A stretch of 64,000 bases of DNA from Microbacteriaceae bacterium (GTDB taxonomy: Bacteria > Actinomycetota > Actinomycetes > Actinomycetales > Microbacteriaceae), in the NCBI GenBank assembly GCA_019639055.1, contig JAHBSP010000004.1, forward strand, positions 62,001-126,000, written 5' to 3'. Below the pieces are notes generated by a model. It searched no databases. It was not told the DNA's origin and saw only the letters and a program-made list of their open reading frames with translations. The translations under genes and the position numbers were made by a program. The stretch's first letter is position 1. Every line of letters starts with the position of its first letter. This document shows, in pieces, positions 9,238 to 18,229 of this stretch.

Positions 9238-12200
9238 CTAAATCTCGTCGATGCTTGTTGTCTCAAAGCGGGTAGAAATGTTGACGCCGAGCTCTTCACG
9301 GGCGCGACCAATCTCGTCATCCTTATCTTGAAGGCTGAGCACCTGACCATCAGCGCCGAGAACCTCGACGTTTAGGCAGAGAGACTGCATTTCTTTCATC
9401 AGAACCTTGAAGGACTCTGGGATACCTGGTTCAGGGATGTTCTCACCCTTGACGATTGCCTCGTATACCTTCACGCGGCCGAGGATGTCGTCACTCTTTA
9501 CGGTTAGAAGTTCCTGAAGTGCGTATGCGGCACCGTATGCTTCCAGCGCCCAAACTTCCATCTCACCGAAACGCTGTCCACCGAACTGCGCCTTACCACC
9601 GAGTGGCTGCTGGGTAATCATGGAGTATGGACCGGTTGAACGTGCGTGAATCTTGTCGTCTACCAAGTGGTGGAGCTTCAAGATGTACATGTAACCGACC
9701 GAAATTGGGTTCGGGAATGGCTCGCCGCTACGACCGTCAAACAGAGTAGCCTTACCGGTGCCATCAATCATCCGGACACCGTCACGGTTTGGATGAGTAG
9801 ACTCAAGCAGACCACGAATCTCATATTCCTCTGCACCGTCAAACACTGGGGTTGCAACCTTGGTGTTTGGCTCTACTTCAGCAAACTCTGGACCTAGATC
9901 CTTAGCCCACTGTGGGTTGCCCTTGATGGCCCAACCCTGCTTAGCAGCCCAACCGAGGTGGGTTTCTAGCACCTGACCGAAGTTCATACGACCAGGAATA
10001 CCCAGTGGGTTTAGCACGATGTCTACTGGCGTTCCATCCTCAAGGAATGGCATGTCTTCAACAGGAAGAATCTTTGCGATAACACCCTTATTTCCGTGAC
10101 GACCAGCAAGCTTGTCACCTTCGGTGATCTTACGTTTCTGGGCGATGTAAACAACTACGCGCTGGTTTACGCCGCTGGCTAGTTCATCGTCATTGTCTAC
10201 GGAGAACTCGCGAACAGCAATAACTGTTCCCTCTTCACCGTGTGGAACCTTAAGGGATGTGTCACGAACTTCACGACTCTTCTCGGAGAAGATGGCGCGA
10301 AGTAAACGCTCCTCAGCGGAAAGCTCGGTCTCACCCTTCGGGGTAACCTTACCGACGAGAATGTCACCTGGGCGAACCTCTGCACCGATGCGCACGATAC
10401 CGCGCTCATCAAGGTCTTTTAGAAGTTCCTGGCTTACGTTTGGAAGGTCACGAGTGATTTCTTCCTTACCAAGCTTGGTGTCACGAGCATCGATTTCATA
10501 TTCTTCGATGTGGATAGAAGTAAGCACGTCATCCTTAACCAAGTTCTGGTTGATGATAATCGCGTCTTCGAAGTTGTGACCTTCCCAAGGCATGAATGCC
10601 ACAAGCAGGTTCTTACCGAGAGCGAGCTCACCCTTATCGGTGGCTGGGCCGTCAGCAATAACTGAGCCGAGCTCAACACGGTCACCGGCAGAAACAATCA
10701 CGCGGTGGTTGTAGCTGGTGCCCTGGTTGGAACGGTCAAACTTGCGCAGGTAGTAGTTACGGTATTCGCCAGAGTCTTCCATAACGGTTACATACTCAGC
10801 GGAAACTTCCGAAACCACACCGGCGCCGGTTGCAACAACAACATCTCCAGCGTCAATAGCGGAGTAACCTTCCATACCGGTACCAACAAGCGGAGAATCA
10901 CTCATGATTAGTGGCACTGCCTGGCGCTGCATGTTAGCACCCATAAGTGCACGGTTAGCATCGTCATGCTCGAGGAATGGAATAAGTGAGGTTGCTACCG
11001 AAACCATCTGCTTTGGAGAAACGTCCATGTATTCGATCTCATCTGGAGCGAATAGGTCAACGTCACCGCCCTTGATACGAGCAAGAATGCGGTCATCTGT
11101 GAAGGTGCCATCTGCATTCAAGCGAGCGCTAACCTGGGCGATGATGAATTCATCTTCGTCGGTTGCGTTCATGTACTCGATCTTGTTGGTGACCTTGCCG
11201 TTTTCTACCTTGCGGTATGGGGTCTCAACGAAACCAAAACTGTTGATTCGTGCGTAGGTTGCTAGCGCACCGATAAGACCAATGTTTGGGCCTTCAGGTG
11301 ATTCGATAGGACACATACGACCGAAGTGGGATGGGTGAACGTCACGAACCTCAACACCTGCACGCTCACGGGATAGACCACCAGGGCCTAGAGCCGAAAG
11401 ACGACGCTTGTTGGTTAGACCTGCAAGCGGGTTGTTCTGGTCCATGAACTGCGATAGCTGGCTGGTACCAAAGAATTCCTTCAGCGCAGCAACAACCGGA
11501 CGCACGTTAATAAGCGTCTGTGGGGTGATTGCTTCGATGTCTTGTGAAGACATACGTTCCTTCACCTGGCGCTCCATACGGTTTAGACCGGTACGGACCT
11601 GGTTCTGGATGAGCTCACCAACAGCGCGGATACGACGGTTACCGAAGTGGTCAATGTCGTCGATGTCGAGACGAAGCTCTACTTTCTTACCCTTGCGAAC
11701 ACCCTGGATAGTTTCACGGCCATCGTGAAGGGCAGCAAGGTAACGAATCATCGCTACGATGTCTTCCTTGGTCAGCACTGTGGTGTTTAGTGGAAGCTCA
11801 ACACCAAGCTTGCGATTGATCTTGTAGCGACCAACCTTTGCTAGGTCGTAACGCTTGTCATTGAAGTAGAAGTTTTCAAGAAGAAGGTTTGCAGCTTCAG
11901 TACCGACCTGCTCGCCTGGGCGAAGCCTGCGGTAGATGTCTTTCAGTGCCTCTTCCTGAGTAGCGATATTGTCTTTCTCAAGGGTTGCAGTGATTGACTC
12001 GTAACCGCTGAATTCCTTCTCGATATCTGCTGTGGTTAGGCCAATAGCTTTTAGGAATACGGTTGCGGACTGCTTACGCTTACGGTCGATACGAACACCA
12101 ACCTGACCGCGACGGTCAATTTCAAACTCGAGCCAAGCACCACGGCTAGGAATAACCTTTGCGGTGTAGATCTCGCGGTCACTGTTCTTCTCGAATGCCT

Positions 12201-12717
12201 GCTCGAAGTAGACGCCTGGAGAGCGAACAAGCTGAGATACAACAACACGTTCGGTGCCGTTGACGATGAATGTTGCCTTGTCGGTCATAAGTGGGAAATC
12301 ACCCATGAATACGGTCTGGCTCTTGGACTCACCGGTGTTCTTGTTTACGAACTCTGCTTCTACATAGAGTGGAGCTGCATAAGTCTTGGAGCGTTCCTTG
12401 CACTCAGCCATTGTGTATTTAGGCTGTTCTAGGAACGGGTTAGAGAAGTGAAGCTCCATGTCACTGGCGTTGTCAGAGATTGGAGATAGCTCTTCAAATA
12501 CTTCCTCTAGACCACTCTTGGCTGGGAGCTCATCCCGGTTTGGAGCAGTCTCAAGGCGCTTCTTCCAAGAGTCGTTACCAATAAGCCAGTCGAAGCTATC
12601 GGTTTGGATAGCTAGAAGATCTGGGACGGTAAGTACCTCTGGAACTTTTGCGAATGAAAGTCGCTTTGCTTCGCGACCTGTGGTTGGTTTCTTGGTGGAT
12701 TTGCTTGCGGCAGCCAA
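9238..12717 (-). CDS. rpoB: RNA polymerase beta subunit with Asn at the rifampicin-site His
   Basis: Second-largest RNA polymerase subunit, 1159 residues. TTG start with GGGGAA upstream. The rifampicin-binding segment at residues 418-441 is [16 protein letters not shown] followed by TNKRRLS. Residue 436 (codon AAC on the minus strand, bases 11410-11412) is Asn, where E. coli (His526), M. tuberculosis and most actinobacteria have His. The equivalents of Asp516 (D426) and Ser531 (S441) are wild type. H526N-type changes lower rifampicin sensitivity, and the same change is known in the duplicated rpoB(R) gene of Nonomuraea. The rest of the protein is ordinary ([19 protein letters not shown]). Its leader of about 160 bases contains a CGAC-ttcag-GTCG hairpin near the ribosome site. 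Confidence 0.98.
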   Translation of the reverse strand: MAAASKSTKKPTTGREAKRLSFAKVPEVLTVPDLLAIQTDSFDWLIGNDSWKKRLETAPNRDELPAKSGLEEVFEELSPISDNASDMELHFSNPFLEQPKYTMAECKERSKTYAAPLYVEAEFVNKNTGESKSQTVFMGDFPLMTDKATFIVNGTERVVVSQLVRSPGVYFEQAFEKNSDREIYTAKVIPSRGAWLEFEIDRRGQVGVRIDRKRKQSATVFLKAIGLTTADIEKEFSGYESITATLEKDNIATQEEALKDIYRRLRPGEQVGTEAANLLLENFYFNDKRYDLAKVGRYKINRKLGVELPLNTTVLTKEDIVAMIRYLAALHDGRETIQGVRKGKKVELRLDIDDIDHFGNRRIRAVGELIQNQVRTGLNRMERQVKERMSSQDIEAITPQTLINVRPVVAALKEFFGTSQLSQFMDQNNPLAGLTNKRRLSALGPGGLSRERAGVEVRDVHPSHFGRMCPIESPEGPNIGLIGALATYARINSFGFVETPYRKVENGKVTNKIEYMNATDEDEFIIAQVSARLNADGTFTDDRILARIKGGDVDLFAPDEIEYMDVSPKQMVSVATSLIPFLEHDDANRALMGANMQRQAVPLIMSDSPLVGTGMEGYSAIDAGDVVVATGAGVVSEVSAEYVTVMEDSGEYRNYYLRKFDRSNQGTSYNHRVIVSAGDRVELGSVIADGPATDKGELALGKNLLVAFMPWEGHNFEDAIIINQNLVKDDVLTSIHIEEYEIDARDTKLGKEEITRDLPNVSQELLKDLDERGIVRIGAEVRPGDILVGKVTPKGETELSAEERLLRAIFSEKSREVRDTSLKVPHGEEGTVIAVREFSVDNDDELASGVNQRVVVYIAQKRKITEGDKLAGRHGNKGVIAKILPVEDMPFLEDGTPVDIVLNPLGIPGRMNFGQVLETHLGWAAKQGWAIKGNPQWAKDLGPEFAEVEPNTKVATPVFDGAEEYEIRGLLESTHPNRDGVRMIDGTGKATLFDGRSGEPFPNPISVGYMYILKLHHLVDDKIHARSTGPYSMITQQPLGGKAQFGGQRFGEMEVWALEAYGAAYALQELLTVKSDDILGRVKVYEAIVKGENIPEPGIPESFKVLMKEMQSLCLNVEVLGADGQVLSLQDKDDEIGRAREELGVNISTRFETTSIDEI

Positions 12718-12877
12718 CGATTCCCCTTACATGCGACCTGAAGTCGGTATCGAATACTTATGGGTTTGCTTGCTGGTAGCAACGTTCGATTCAAGACCGA
12801 ACGGGCAGTTAGTCCGGGTGTGCCAACCACCATATGAAGGCACAGCAATAACCACAGCAAGCGCAACTATCAACTCT

Positions 12878-12894
12878 AAAGCCTTTTTGGCCTT
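12878..12894 (-). terminator. Possible terminator between LRV protein gene and rpoB
   Basis: On the minus strand AAGGCC-AAAAA-GGCTTT forms a six-pair stem with one G-U pair, 46 bases after the stop of the upstream gene. No strong U-run follows, so efficiency is uncertain. The rpoB promoter must lie between here and 12718. Confidence 0.35.
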
Positions 12895-12940
12895 AAAGCA
12901 AATGAAATTTCTGTGATTTTAGAAGTGCTTAAGAATTATC

Positions 12941-13609
12941 CTAGAAATCCTGCAAGAAGTCCTCGCCACAGTGTTCAACAGTCTTCGCCGAAACATTGGC
13001 AAGAGCTTCAAGATATTTACCCAAATCTTCGAGACTTGTCATGCCTTCACCAGTCAGCATTAGTTGTAAATCTGCGCGAATTTCGTTTGGTGCATTCCTG
13101 AGAAGTTCTTCTTCAGAGGTAAGGTTACTCAGCTTGCAGAAGTCGTCCCAGGTTGGTCCGCTTGCAATCATTCCGCCGTCTTTAAAGAAGAAGAACCACA
13201 CACCGGCAGCAATTAGAGCAAGTGCCGCAATAACGCCGACGATTATTAGTCCTGTCTTATTGCCACCGCTCTTAGGTGCGGAAGGAGCATACTGCGGGGC
13301 AACTGGCGCTCCGGATTGAGGCACAGGCACGGCCGCCGGAGCTGAATTTGCCGCAACAGGAGGCGCTGCGGGAGGTGCGACCGGTGGTGCAGGGGGTGCG
13401 GCTGGGACTTGTGGGGCCAAGCGTTCAGCAATAGCCGCTTTGACATCCGCTCCACCCTGCTGTCCTAGCCAGTCGAGAAGGGCAGGATAAGCGTTAGGAT
13501 TCTTTGCAACGTGAACCCAAGTACCTGAGTCTAGGGCGACAAGCTCCTGCAACCTTGCTGGAGTCGTCTGAGGATTACTCGCTTCTAAAAAAAGTTCTTC
13601 AGTGCTCAA
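12941..13609 (-). CDS. Variant leucine-rich-repeat (LRV) membrane protein
   Basis: 222 residues, TTG start. Residues 1-60 resemble the actinobacterial LRV module (ASNPQTTPARLQELVAL, then HVAKNPNAYPALLDWLG), a short helical repeat domain of unknown role. Next come a Pro/Ala linker (about 70-115), one transmembrane helix (GLIIVGVIAALALIAAGVWF) and an extracytoplasmic domain of about 75 residues with two Cys that could form a disulphide. The topology is N-in, C-out. It stands alone upstream of rpoB. Proteins with this layout are frequent in Microbacteriaceae, but I know of no assigned function. Confidence 0.75.
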   Translation of the reverse strand: MSTEELFLEASNPQTTPARLQELVALDSGTWVHVAKNPNAYPALLDWLGQQGGADVKAAIAERLAPQVPAAPPAPPVAPPAAPPVAANSAPAAVPVPQSGAPVAPQYAPSAPKSGGNKTGLIIVGVIAALALIAAGVWFFFFKDGGMIASGPTWDDFCKLSNLTSEEELLRNAPNEIRADLQLMLTGEGMTSLEDLGKYLEALANVSAKTVEHCGEDFLQDF

Positions 13610-13702
13610 TTTACATTCCTATCAAATAAAGGTTCCTCTAAGCATTCCACGGCTAGGGCTTGTTTGCAATATCCCGATTAGCATTATGTAGGAAGGAATG
13701 GC

Positions 13703-14548
13703 GTGAGCATCAGCAAAGAAATAGTCCTCAAGGAGAGCGGGAAACGGGTTTGGATTGGCCCTGATCGCTATGTCGATGGTGGCATGGTGCTTGAGATTGA
13801 CGATACTCCCCAGTCTTTAGTGGTTCCGGAACACCCCGAAGAACTGCACTTTGAATATGTCAGCCGCATGGGACATCTGATCGATCTGTATGGTGAACCC
13901 GGGAAAGCAATTACTGCCCTCCATCTCGGAGCTGGAGCATTGAGCATCCCCCGATATATAGAGCACACTCGGCCAGGTTCAAGACAGCAGGTAATAGAGA
14001 AGTACGCGGAACTGGTTGATCTGGTGCGCGAAATGCTGCCACTTCCTAAGCAGGCCTCAATTCGTTTCCGCTACGGGGATGCCCGTGAAGCGTTGAAAAA
14101 TCTACCCACCGGTTTGCGCGGAGCTGTTGATGTAATCGTGGTGGATGTCTTCGACGGAGCCACCACGCCAGCGAGCGTTTGCAGTATCGAGTTCTATCAA
14201 GAACTAGCGGTTTTTATGAAACCGGGTGGAATCGTTATGGCAAATATCGCAGACGGTCCGGGGCTGCGTTTTGCCAAATCACAAGTGTCTACACTCGGTG
14301 CTGCATTCAAGAGCGTGGCCGCTTTTAGTGACACTGGGCTGCTGAAAGGCCACCGCTACGGAAATGTTGTCATGGTGGCGGGTAATGAAGACCTACCTGT
14401 GGAATGGATGCCCAGGCTTCTTGCTGCTGGTCCGCATCCGGCAAAAATGCTAATTGGCGCAGAGCTTTCCAAATTCGCTGCCGGTGCACCGGTGATAACA
14501 GATTTGAGTGCTGTTCCTAGTTCTGAACCGAAGAAGTTTTTCCTGTAA
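13703..14548 (+). CDS. Spermidine-synthase-like class I methyltransferase-fold protein
   Basis: 281 residues. GTG start with AGGAAGGA six bases upstream (the nearby ATG runs straight into TGA). The Rossmann-like core has ALHLGAGALSIPRYI (glycine-rich loop), a following acidic strand end (QQVIEKYAEL), RYGDARE and DVIVVDVFDGATTP, the order seen in SpeE/spermidine-synthase-like proteins. Actinobacterial members of this group are usually annotated as spermine/spermidine synthase or SAM-dependent methyltransferase with no demonstrated substrate. The stop overlaps the ATG of a SprT-like gene (TAATG), so the two are translationally coupled. Confidence 0.75.
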   Translation: MSISKEIVLKESGKRVWIGPDRYVDGGMVLEIDDTPQSLVVPEHPEELHFEYVSRMGHLIDLYGEPGKAITALHLGAGALSIPRYIEHTRPGSRQQVIEKYAELVDLVREMLPLPKQASIRFRYGDAREALKNLPTGLRGAVDVIVVDVFDGATTPASVCSIEFYQELAVFMKPGGIVMANIADGPGLRFAKSQVSTLGAAFKSVAAFSDTGLLKGHRYGNVVMVAGNEDLPVEWMPRLLAAGPHPAKMLIGAELSKFAAGAPVITDLSAVPSSEPKKFFL

Positions 14549-14991
14549 TGGCAGAGCTTCGCAGAGTGCAAGTCTGGGCAGATGCGCTAATAAAGCTATA
14601 TATTCCAGATTGGACATTTAGATTCGATAATGCGAAAACCCGAGCCGGCGCATGCCATTACCAGAGCAAAGAGATAACGGTATCGAAATATCTTGCCGAG
14701 AAGTTTGATGACGACAAGATCCATCAGGTGCTCTTGCACGAAGTTGCCCACGCAATGGCTGGAAGTGATGCAGCTCACGGAACCAAGTGGAAAAAGATCG
14801 CTAGAGAGCTTGGCTACGACGGCAAGCGTACACACGATGGGCCAACAGCCACAGAGAAAGCAAAATGGTTGGGAACTTGCCCTGCAGGACACACTCATCA
14901 CCGCTACCGGAAGCCGCAAAGGCCGCTCTCTTGCAAACTATGTGCCAATAAATTCGATTCTCGGAATTTAATCATCTGGCGGTCTCGGTAG
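14548..14991 (+). CDS. SprT-like zinc metalloprotease domain protein
   Basis: 147 residues. The HEVAHAM motif (HExxH, about residue 65) plus a downstream HGTKWKKIA His give the SprT/WSS1-like zinc site. A C-terminal zinc ribbon (TCPAGH ... CKLC) follows. SprT-like proteins in eukaryotes remove DNA-protein crosslinks; bacterial members are mostly uncharacterised. Starts on the stop of the spermidine-synthase-like gene with a one-base overlap. Soluble, cytoplasmic. Confidence 0.85.
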   Translation: MAELRRVQVWADALIKLYIPDWTFRFDNAKTRAGACHYQSKEITVSKYLAEKFDDDKIHQVLLHEVAHAMAGSDAAHGTKWKKIARELGYDGKRTHDGPTATEKAKWLGTCPAGHTHHRYRKPQRPLSCKLCANKFDSRNLIIWRSR

Positions 14992-15003
14992 TAGTGTAAG
15001 CCC

Positions 15004-15510
15004 ATGGGAAGTGAAATCGTCATCCGTCCCGTGCGGAACACGGACGCTGAATCGCTTGGCAGAGTGCACGTGCAGTGCTGGCACGAAACCTACGATCACC
15101 TAATAAGTGAAGCCGCTCTTCAGAAATTATCTCCAAAGCGTTTGGCAGATTTGTGGAGCCAATGGGCCAGCCTGGGTGATGAATACAGACAGGCTGCTGC
15201 TCTGATCGATGGCGAAATCATCGGATTTGCAAGCTCCGGCCCAGCCCGCGACGAGGATGCCCCAAGCAGTAGGCAGCTCTACACGCTGTATCTATTGAAA
15301 GAATTCCAAGGCACAGGCACCGGACAGAAACTATTCGATGCGGTAACTGACGAAGGCGAGTCGCTTTATCTTTGGGTGGCAGAGGACAATCCTCGTGCTC
15401 GTGCTTTCTATAAGAGAAACGGACTAATCCCAAACGGCGTAGCACACGAAGAACCAATACTCGGTGAGAGCATTGAAGAAGTGATGCTGGTTAGGTTAGC
15501 GCCCCAATAG
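15004..15510 (+). CDS. GNAT-family N-acetyltransferase
   Basis: 168 residues. Acetyl-CoA-binding motif FQGTGTGQKLF (Q-x-x-G-x-G) around residue 103, preceded by the YTLYLL strand and followed by WVAEDNPRARAFYKRNG, the classic C-terminal GNAT half. Substrate unknown. It lies 12 bases after the SprT-like gene and its last 20 bases overlap the convergent Nudix-like gene. Confidence 0.85.
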   Translation: MGSEIVIRPVRNTDAESLGRVHVQCWHETYDHLISEAALQKLSPKRLADLWSQWASLGDEYRQAAALIDGEIIGFASSGPARDEDAPSSRQLYTLYLLKEFQGTGTGQKLFDAVTDEGESLYLWVAEDNPRARAFYKRNGLIPNGVAHEEPILGESIEEVMLVRLAPQ

Positions 15511-16111
15511 CGCCCAAAGCAATGCGAAGCAGTGAACCCCTGCCACCCTCAAGTTCATCAGCCACACTTTCACTGACTGCCTGACTTACCGAAAACCAGG
15601 TGACTTCGAGGGCGTCTTGTCTTGGTTCGCAAGTACCAGTAACTGGCACTACATATACAAGTGAAATCGCGTGCTGGCGATCATCGGTGTACTGGGTGAT
15701 GCTGGGGCTTGGAAAGTATTCAGCAACTGCCTGCGGAACCGAGCTAATTGGAAGCTGTGGGAAGGCCATCGGCCCTAGGTCTTTTTCTAGGTGACGGTAG
15801 AGAGCATCCCGAATCGTCTCACCGTGCATCACTCTGCCGGAGACGAATGTGCGGGTAATTCGTCCCTCTGGTGTGGCCCTTAAAAGCAGCCCTACCTCGA
15901 CTACGCGACCGAGGCCATCCAGCCTGACAGGAACTGCCTCAACATAGGCCAACGGAAGTTTTTGCCTGATCTGAATCAGTTCAGTATCGCTCAGCCAGGC
16001 AGGATTTATAGAGTTACCGGAATCACTAAGTGGCGCCCGATTTTCATCTGAGCGCCACTCGCTGTCATCTGACCAGTTGTTGTCATCGGCATCTGGAGTA
16101 CGAACGCTCAT
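15491..16111 (-). CDS. Nudix-fold protein with degenerate Nudix box
   Basis: 206 residues. The fold resembles the actinobacterial NUDIX/DUF4916 group: acidic N-terminal tail, LPLAYVEAVPVR and EVGLLLRATPEGRITRTFVSG strands. The Nudix box position reads GRVMHGETIRDALYRHLEKDLG. Against G-x5-E-x7-R-E-U-x-E-E-x-G, the first Gly, Glu and Arg are kept but the catalytic E-x-x-E-E is replaced by H-x-x-K-D. Diphosphohydrolase activity is therefore doubtful. Convergent with, and overlapping by 20 bases, the GNAT gene. Confidence 0.7.
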   Translation of the reverse strand: MSVRTPDADDNNWSDDSEWRSDENRAPLSDSGNSINPAWLSDTELIQIRQKLPLAYVEAVPVRLDGLGRVVEVGLLLRATPEGRITRTFVSGRVMHGETIRDALYRHLEKDLGPMAFPQLPISSVPQAVAEYFPSPSITQYTDDRQHAISLVYVVPVTGTCEPRQDALEVTWFSVSQAVSESVADELEGGRGSLLRIALGAIGALT

Positions 16112-16134
16112 ACTCCAATGTTACCGACTATGAG

Positions 16135-16845
16135 CTACCTGACCGATGCATTCCTTAGACAAAGATATTCACCAACCACTGAACCGACAATCAGCACACC
16201 GGCGAGCACCGCCAGCCACCAAGTTTGGAAGTTTGCGAATATTTCACCAAAGTATGGGGCTAGGAGTAGCACTAGGAGTGCGATTATCAGACCAGCTGCA
16301 ATACCAAGCACAGTTGGACCACGGTTTCCGAACCTAGTCCAGGTTGCACCAAAGAAAGCGCCTGCAGACATTGAGGTTAGGCAGACTAGGAATACTATTA
16401 TCGCTAGCCAGAATGGGTTACCTGAACCAAGCATGTATATATCGACTAGGTAGATACTGATAAACCAGTGGTTGGTAAGTAGCTCAAGAGCGAGTATTAC
16501 AAGCATGATCCCTGCGATGTAAGCAGACATCAGCACATGGGATGCGAACGCACCGAGAGCGAAAGCGCGGCGGGTGGTTCCCAAAGCTAGTGCGTATGGG
16601 AAGGTTGTCGCCACTGTCGCTACACCCAGGTAGACCAGGAAACCGGGGAATGACCACAGCATTGCCATGTTCATCCGGGCGCCTTCCATATATTCAGGGG
16701 ATGAAACATCCACCCCTCCACGGATTGCCGCGATCGAGATTATTGCGCTAACCAGCGCGACTGCTGACATTATGAACAGTGGGGTTAGAAACCAGGTGAG
16801 TCTCACGTTCATCTGGAGTTTTAGGTTCTTAACTAGGTCACGCAT
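16135..16845 (-). CDS. ABC transporter membrane subunit (YtrA-type operon)
   Basis: 236 residues with six predicted membrane helices (for example FLTPLFIMSAVALVSAIISI, VLMSAYIAGIMLVILALELL), the layout of ABC-2-type permeases. Its ATG overlaps the stop of the ATP-binding subunit by one base (TAATG). With the GntR-family gene upstream it forms a three-gene operon of the type that in Bacillus responds to cell-wall or membrane stress (ytrA-type) or exports antimicrobial peptides. The cargo here is unknown. Confidence 0.8.
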   Translation of the reverse strand: MRDLVKNLKLQMNVRLTWFLTPLFIMSAVALVSAIISIAAIRGGVDVSSPEYMEGARMNMAMLWSFPGFLVYLGVATVATTFPYALALGTTRRAFALGAFASHVLMSAYIAGIMLVILALELLTNHWFISIYLVDIYMLGSGNPFWLAIIVFLVCLTSMSAGAFFGATWTRFGNRGPTVLGIAAGLIIALLVLLLAPYFGEIFANFQTWWLAVLAGVLIVGSVVGEYLCLRNASVR

Positions 16846-17765
16846 TAGCGCTTACCTCCCTTACGGTATGGGGTTTCTTCAAAATCATCGGAGTCGTCTG
16901 CGCCAAGAGCGGAGACTGCTTGCTGGAGTGTAGCCGCACTAACTTCAACACCAGCTGCTTTAGCTTCAGCACGAATTTCATCGGTAATCGCTCCAGCAAA
17001 GGTGAAGGAAGCCAATGAGCCAATCTGATGTTTGGTGAGGGCAGTCTTACCGACAGCGAATTTTTCAACTGCGGGAGACATCCCGGCAGCAGCATAAGCG
17101 AGATTTCCTGCATTTTCGGCTGAGCCGTCAAAGATTTTCTTGCCCTTCTCAAGCACTATTACATGCTCAAGTAGCGGGGCCATCTCATCAATTAGGTGAG
17201 TGGATAGAAAAACAGTGCGTTCAGTTTTATGGAATTCACGAATAAGCACGTCATAGAATTTCTGACGAGCAGTGGCATCCAAACCTAGATATGGTTCGTC
17301 GAAAATAGAGAGTGGCGCTTTTGAAGCTAACCCTATAACGATGCCTAGGGCAGAAAGCTGACCGCGGGAAAATTTCTTAACGACCGGCTTCTTGCGGGGC
17401 AGACGAAATACATCGACAAGCTCTTCAGCGAGAGCGTCATCCCATTCTGGATGGAATGCTTTTGCAGCTCGAAGAGCGTGCTTTAGCTTGTAGTCGTCTG
17501 GGTAGCGCTGGTTGTCGCGTATAAACACTAATGATTCTTGAACTTCAGAGTTCTCGAACGGGGTTTTCCCACCGACTGTGACCTTACCTTTGGTGGTGCG
17601 AATCTGTCCGGTAATGTGACCCATTAGTGTGGTCTTTCCGGCACCGTTTCGCCCTAGTAAACCGACAATCGATCCTGCCGGGACGGTAAAGCTAACATCA
17701 TCGAGTGCTACGACATTTCCGTAGTGGCGAGATAGTCCCTGAACCACTATTTCTGGAGCATTCAT
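16845..17765 (-). CDS. ABC transporter ATP-binding protein
   Basis: 306 residues. Walker A GLLGRNGAGKTTL near residue 35; the signature is FSRGQLSALGI, a variant of LSGGQ that is common in the YtrB/BcrA-like group; Walker B is LSIFDEPYLGLD and the switch His is in FLSTHLIDE. A C-terminal regulatory extension of about 80 residues ends with an acidic/basic tail. Pairs with the permease directly downstream, and its start overlaps the GntR regulator by four bases. Confidence 0.9.
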   Translation of the reverse strand: MNAPEIVVQGLSRHYGNVVALDDVSFTVPAGSIVGLLGRNGAGKTTLMGHITGQIRTTKGKVTVGGKTPFENSEVQESLVFIRDNQRYPDDYKLKHALRAAKAFHPEWDDALAEELVDVFRLPRKKPVVKKFSRGQLSALGIVIGLASKAPLSIFDEPYLGLDATARQKFYDVLIREFHKTERTVFLSTHLIDEMAPLLEHVIVLEKGKKIFDGSAENAGNLAYAAAGMSPAVEKFAVGKTALTKHQIGSLASFTFAGAITDEIRAEAKAAGVEVSAATLQQAVSALGADDSDDFEETPYRKGGKR

Positions 17766-18130
17766 TTCTTTCCTTCTTTTTTGATGTGTTCATAAATTTC
17801 GGATTCGGTTATTCCGAGGCGGTTTGCTTCTTCTAGCAATGGATTAACAAATTTGTCGATGAACTCTTTTTTTCTTTTACTCTTCAGGGATACCTGAGCA
17901 CCTTCTGTCACATACATTCCGAGTCCACGAACCTTTCGTAGTAGGCCATCATCTACAAGTGCGTTTACCGCTTTTCCAGCCGTCGCCGGGTTGATTCGGT
18001 AAAACGAAGCAAGTTCGTTTGTTGAAGGCACTGCAGTACCTTCGGGGTAATCCCCTCGCAGAATTCCCTCACTGATCTGCGCTGCCAACTGCAGATAGAT
18101 TGGGGTTTCAGCCTCAAACATGTTCCTCAC
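17762..18130 (-). CDS. GntR-family regulator, YtrA subfamily
   Basis: 122 residues: an N-terminal winged helix-turn-helix (PIYLQLAAQISEGILRGDYP, then VPSTNELASFYRINPATAGKAV) and only a short C-terminal helical region, the mark of the YtrA subfamily. It should repress its own ABC operon and respond to an envelope signal. The GTG at 18130 or the ATG at 18121 could start it; neither has a good Shine-Dalgarno sequence and the mRNA may be nearly leaderless. A near-perfect inverted repeat lies at 18146-18168, just upstream. Confidence 0.88.
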   Translation of the reverse strand: MRNMFEAETPIYLQLAAQISEGILRGDYPEGTAVPSTNELASFYRINPATAGKAVNALVDDGLLRKVRGLGMYVTEGAQVSLKSKRKKEFIDKFVNPLLEEANRLGITESEIYEHIKKEGKK

Positions 18131-18145
18131 TTTGGTTAGGTTATT

Positions 18146-18168
18146 GAAGTTACTGGGTTAGTTACTTC
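18146..18168. promoter_or_regulatory. Candidate GntR/YtrA operator
   Basis: GAAGTTAC-tgggtta-GTTACTTC: eight-base arms with one mismatch, 15 bases upstream of the GntR gene and about 60 bases upstream of the divergent ABC exporter start. Its location in a shared promoter region suggests autoregulation and possibly control of the exporter. Confidence 0.5.
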
Positions 18169-18229
18169 ACTAATGAACCTAGCAACTAATTTTAGACAGC
18201 GCAAGTTAATTCCAAGTAAATTTATTTTT

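Noticed and set aside
10193-10579. Long open frame on the plus strand inside rpoB
   Set aside because: It is a Ser/Arg-rich shadow of the rpoB codons, as are similar frames in rpoC, lysS, livH and the DUF937 gene.
18173-18229. Upstream ATG as start of the ABC exporter
   Set aside because: The extension is AT-rich, runs from the operator region and does not look like exporter sequence; MSGIGAGRGGGG is the better start.
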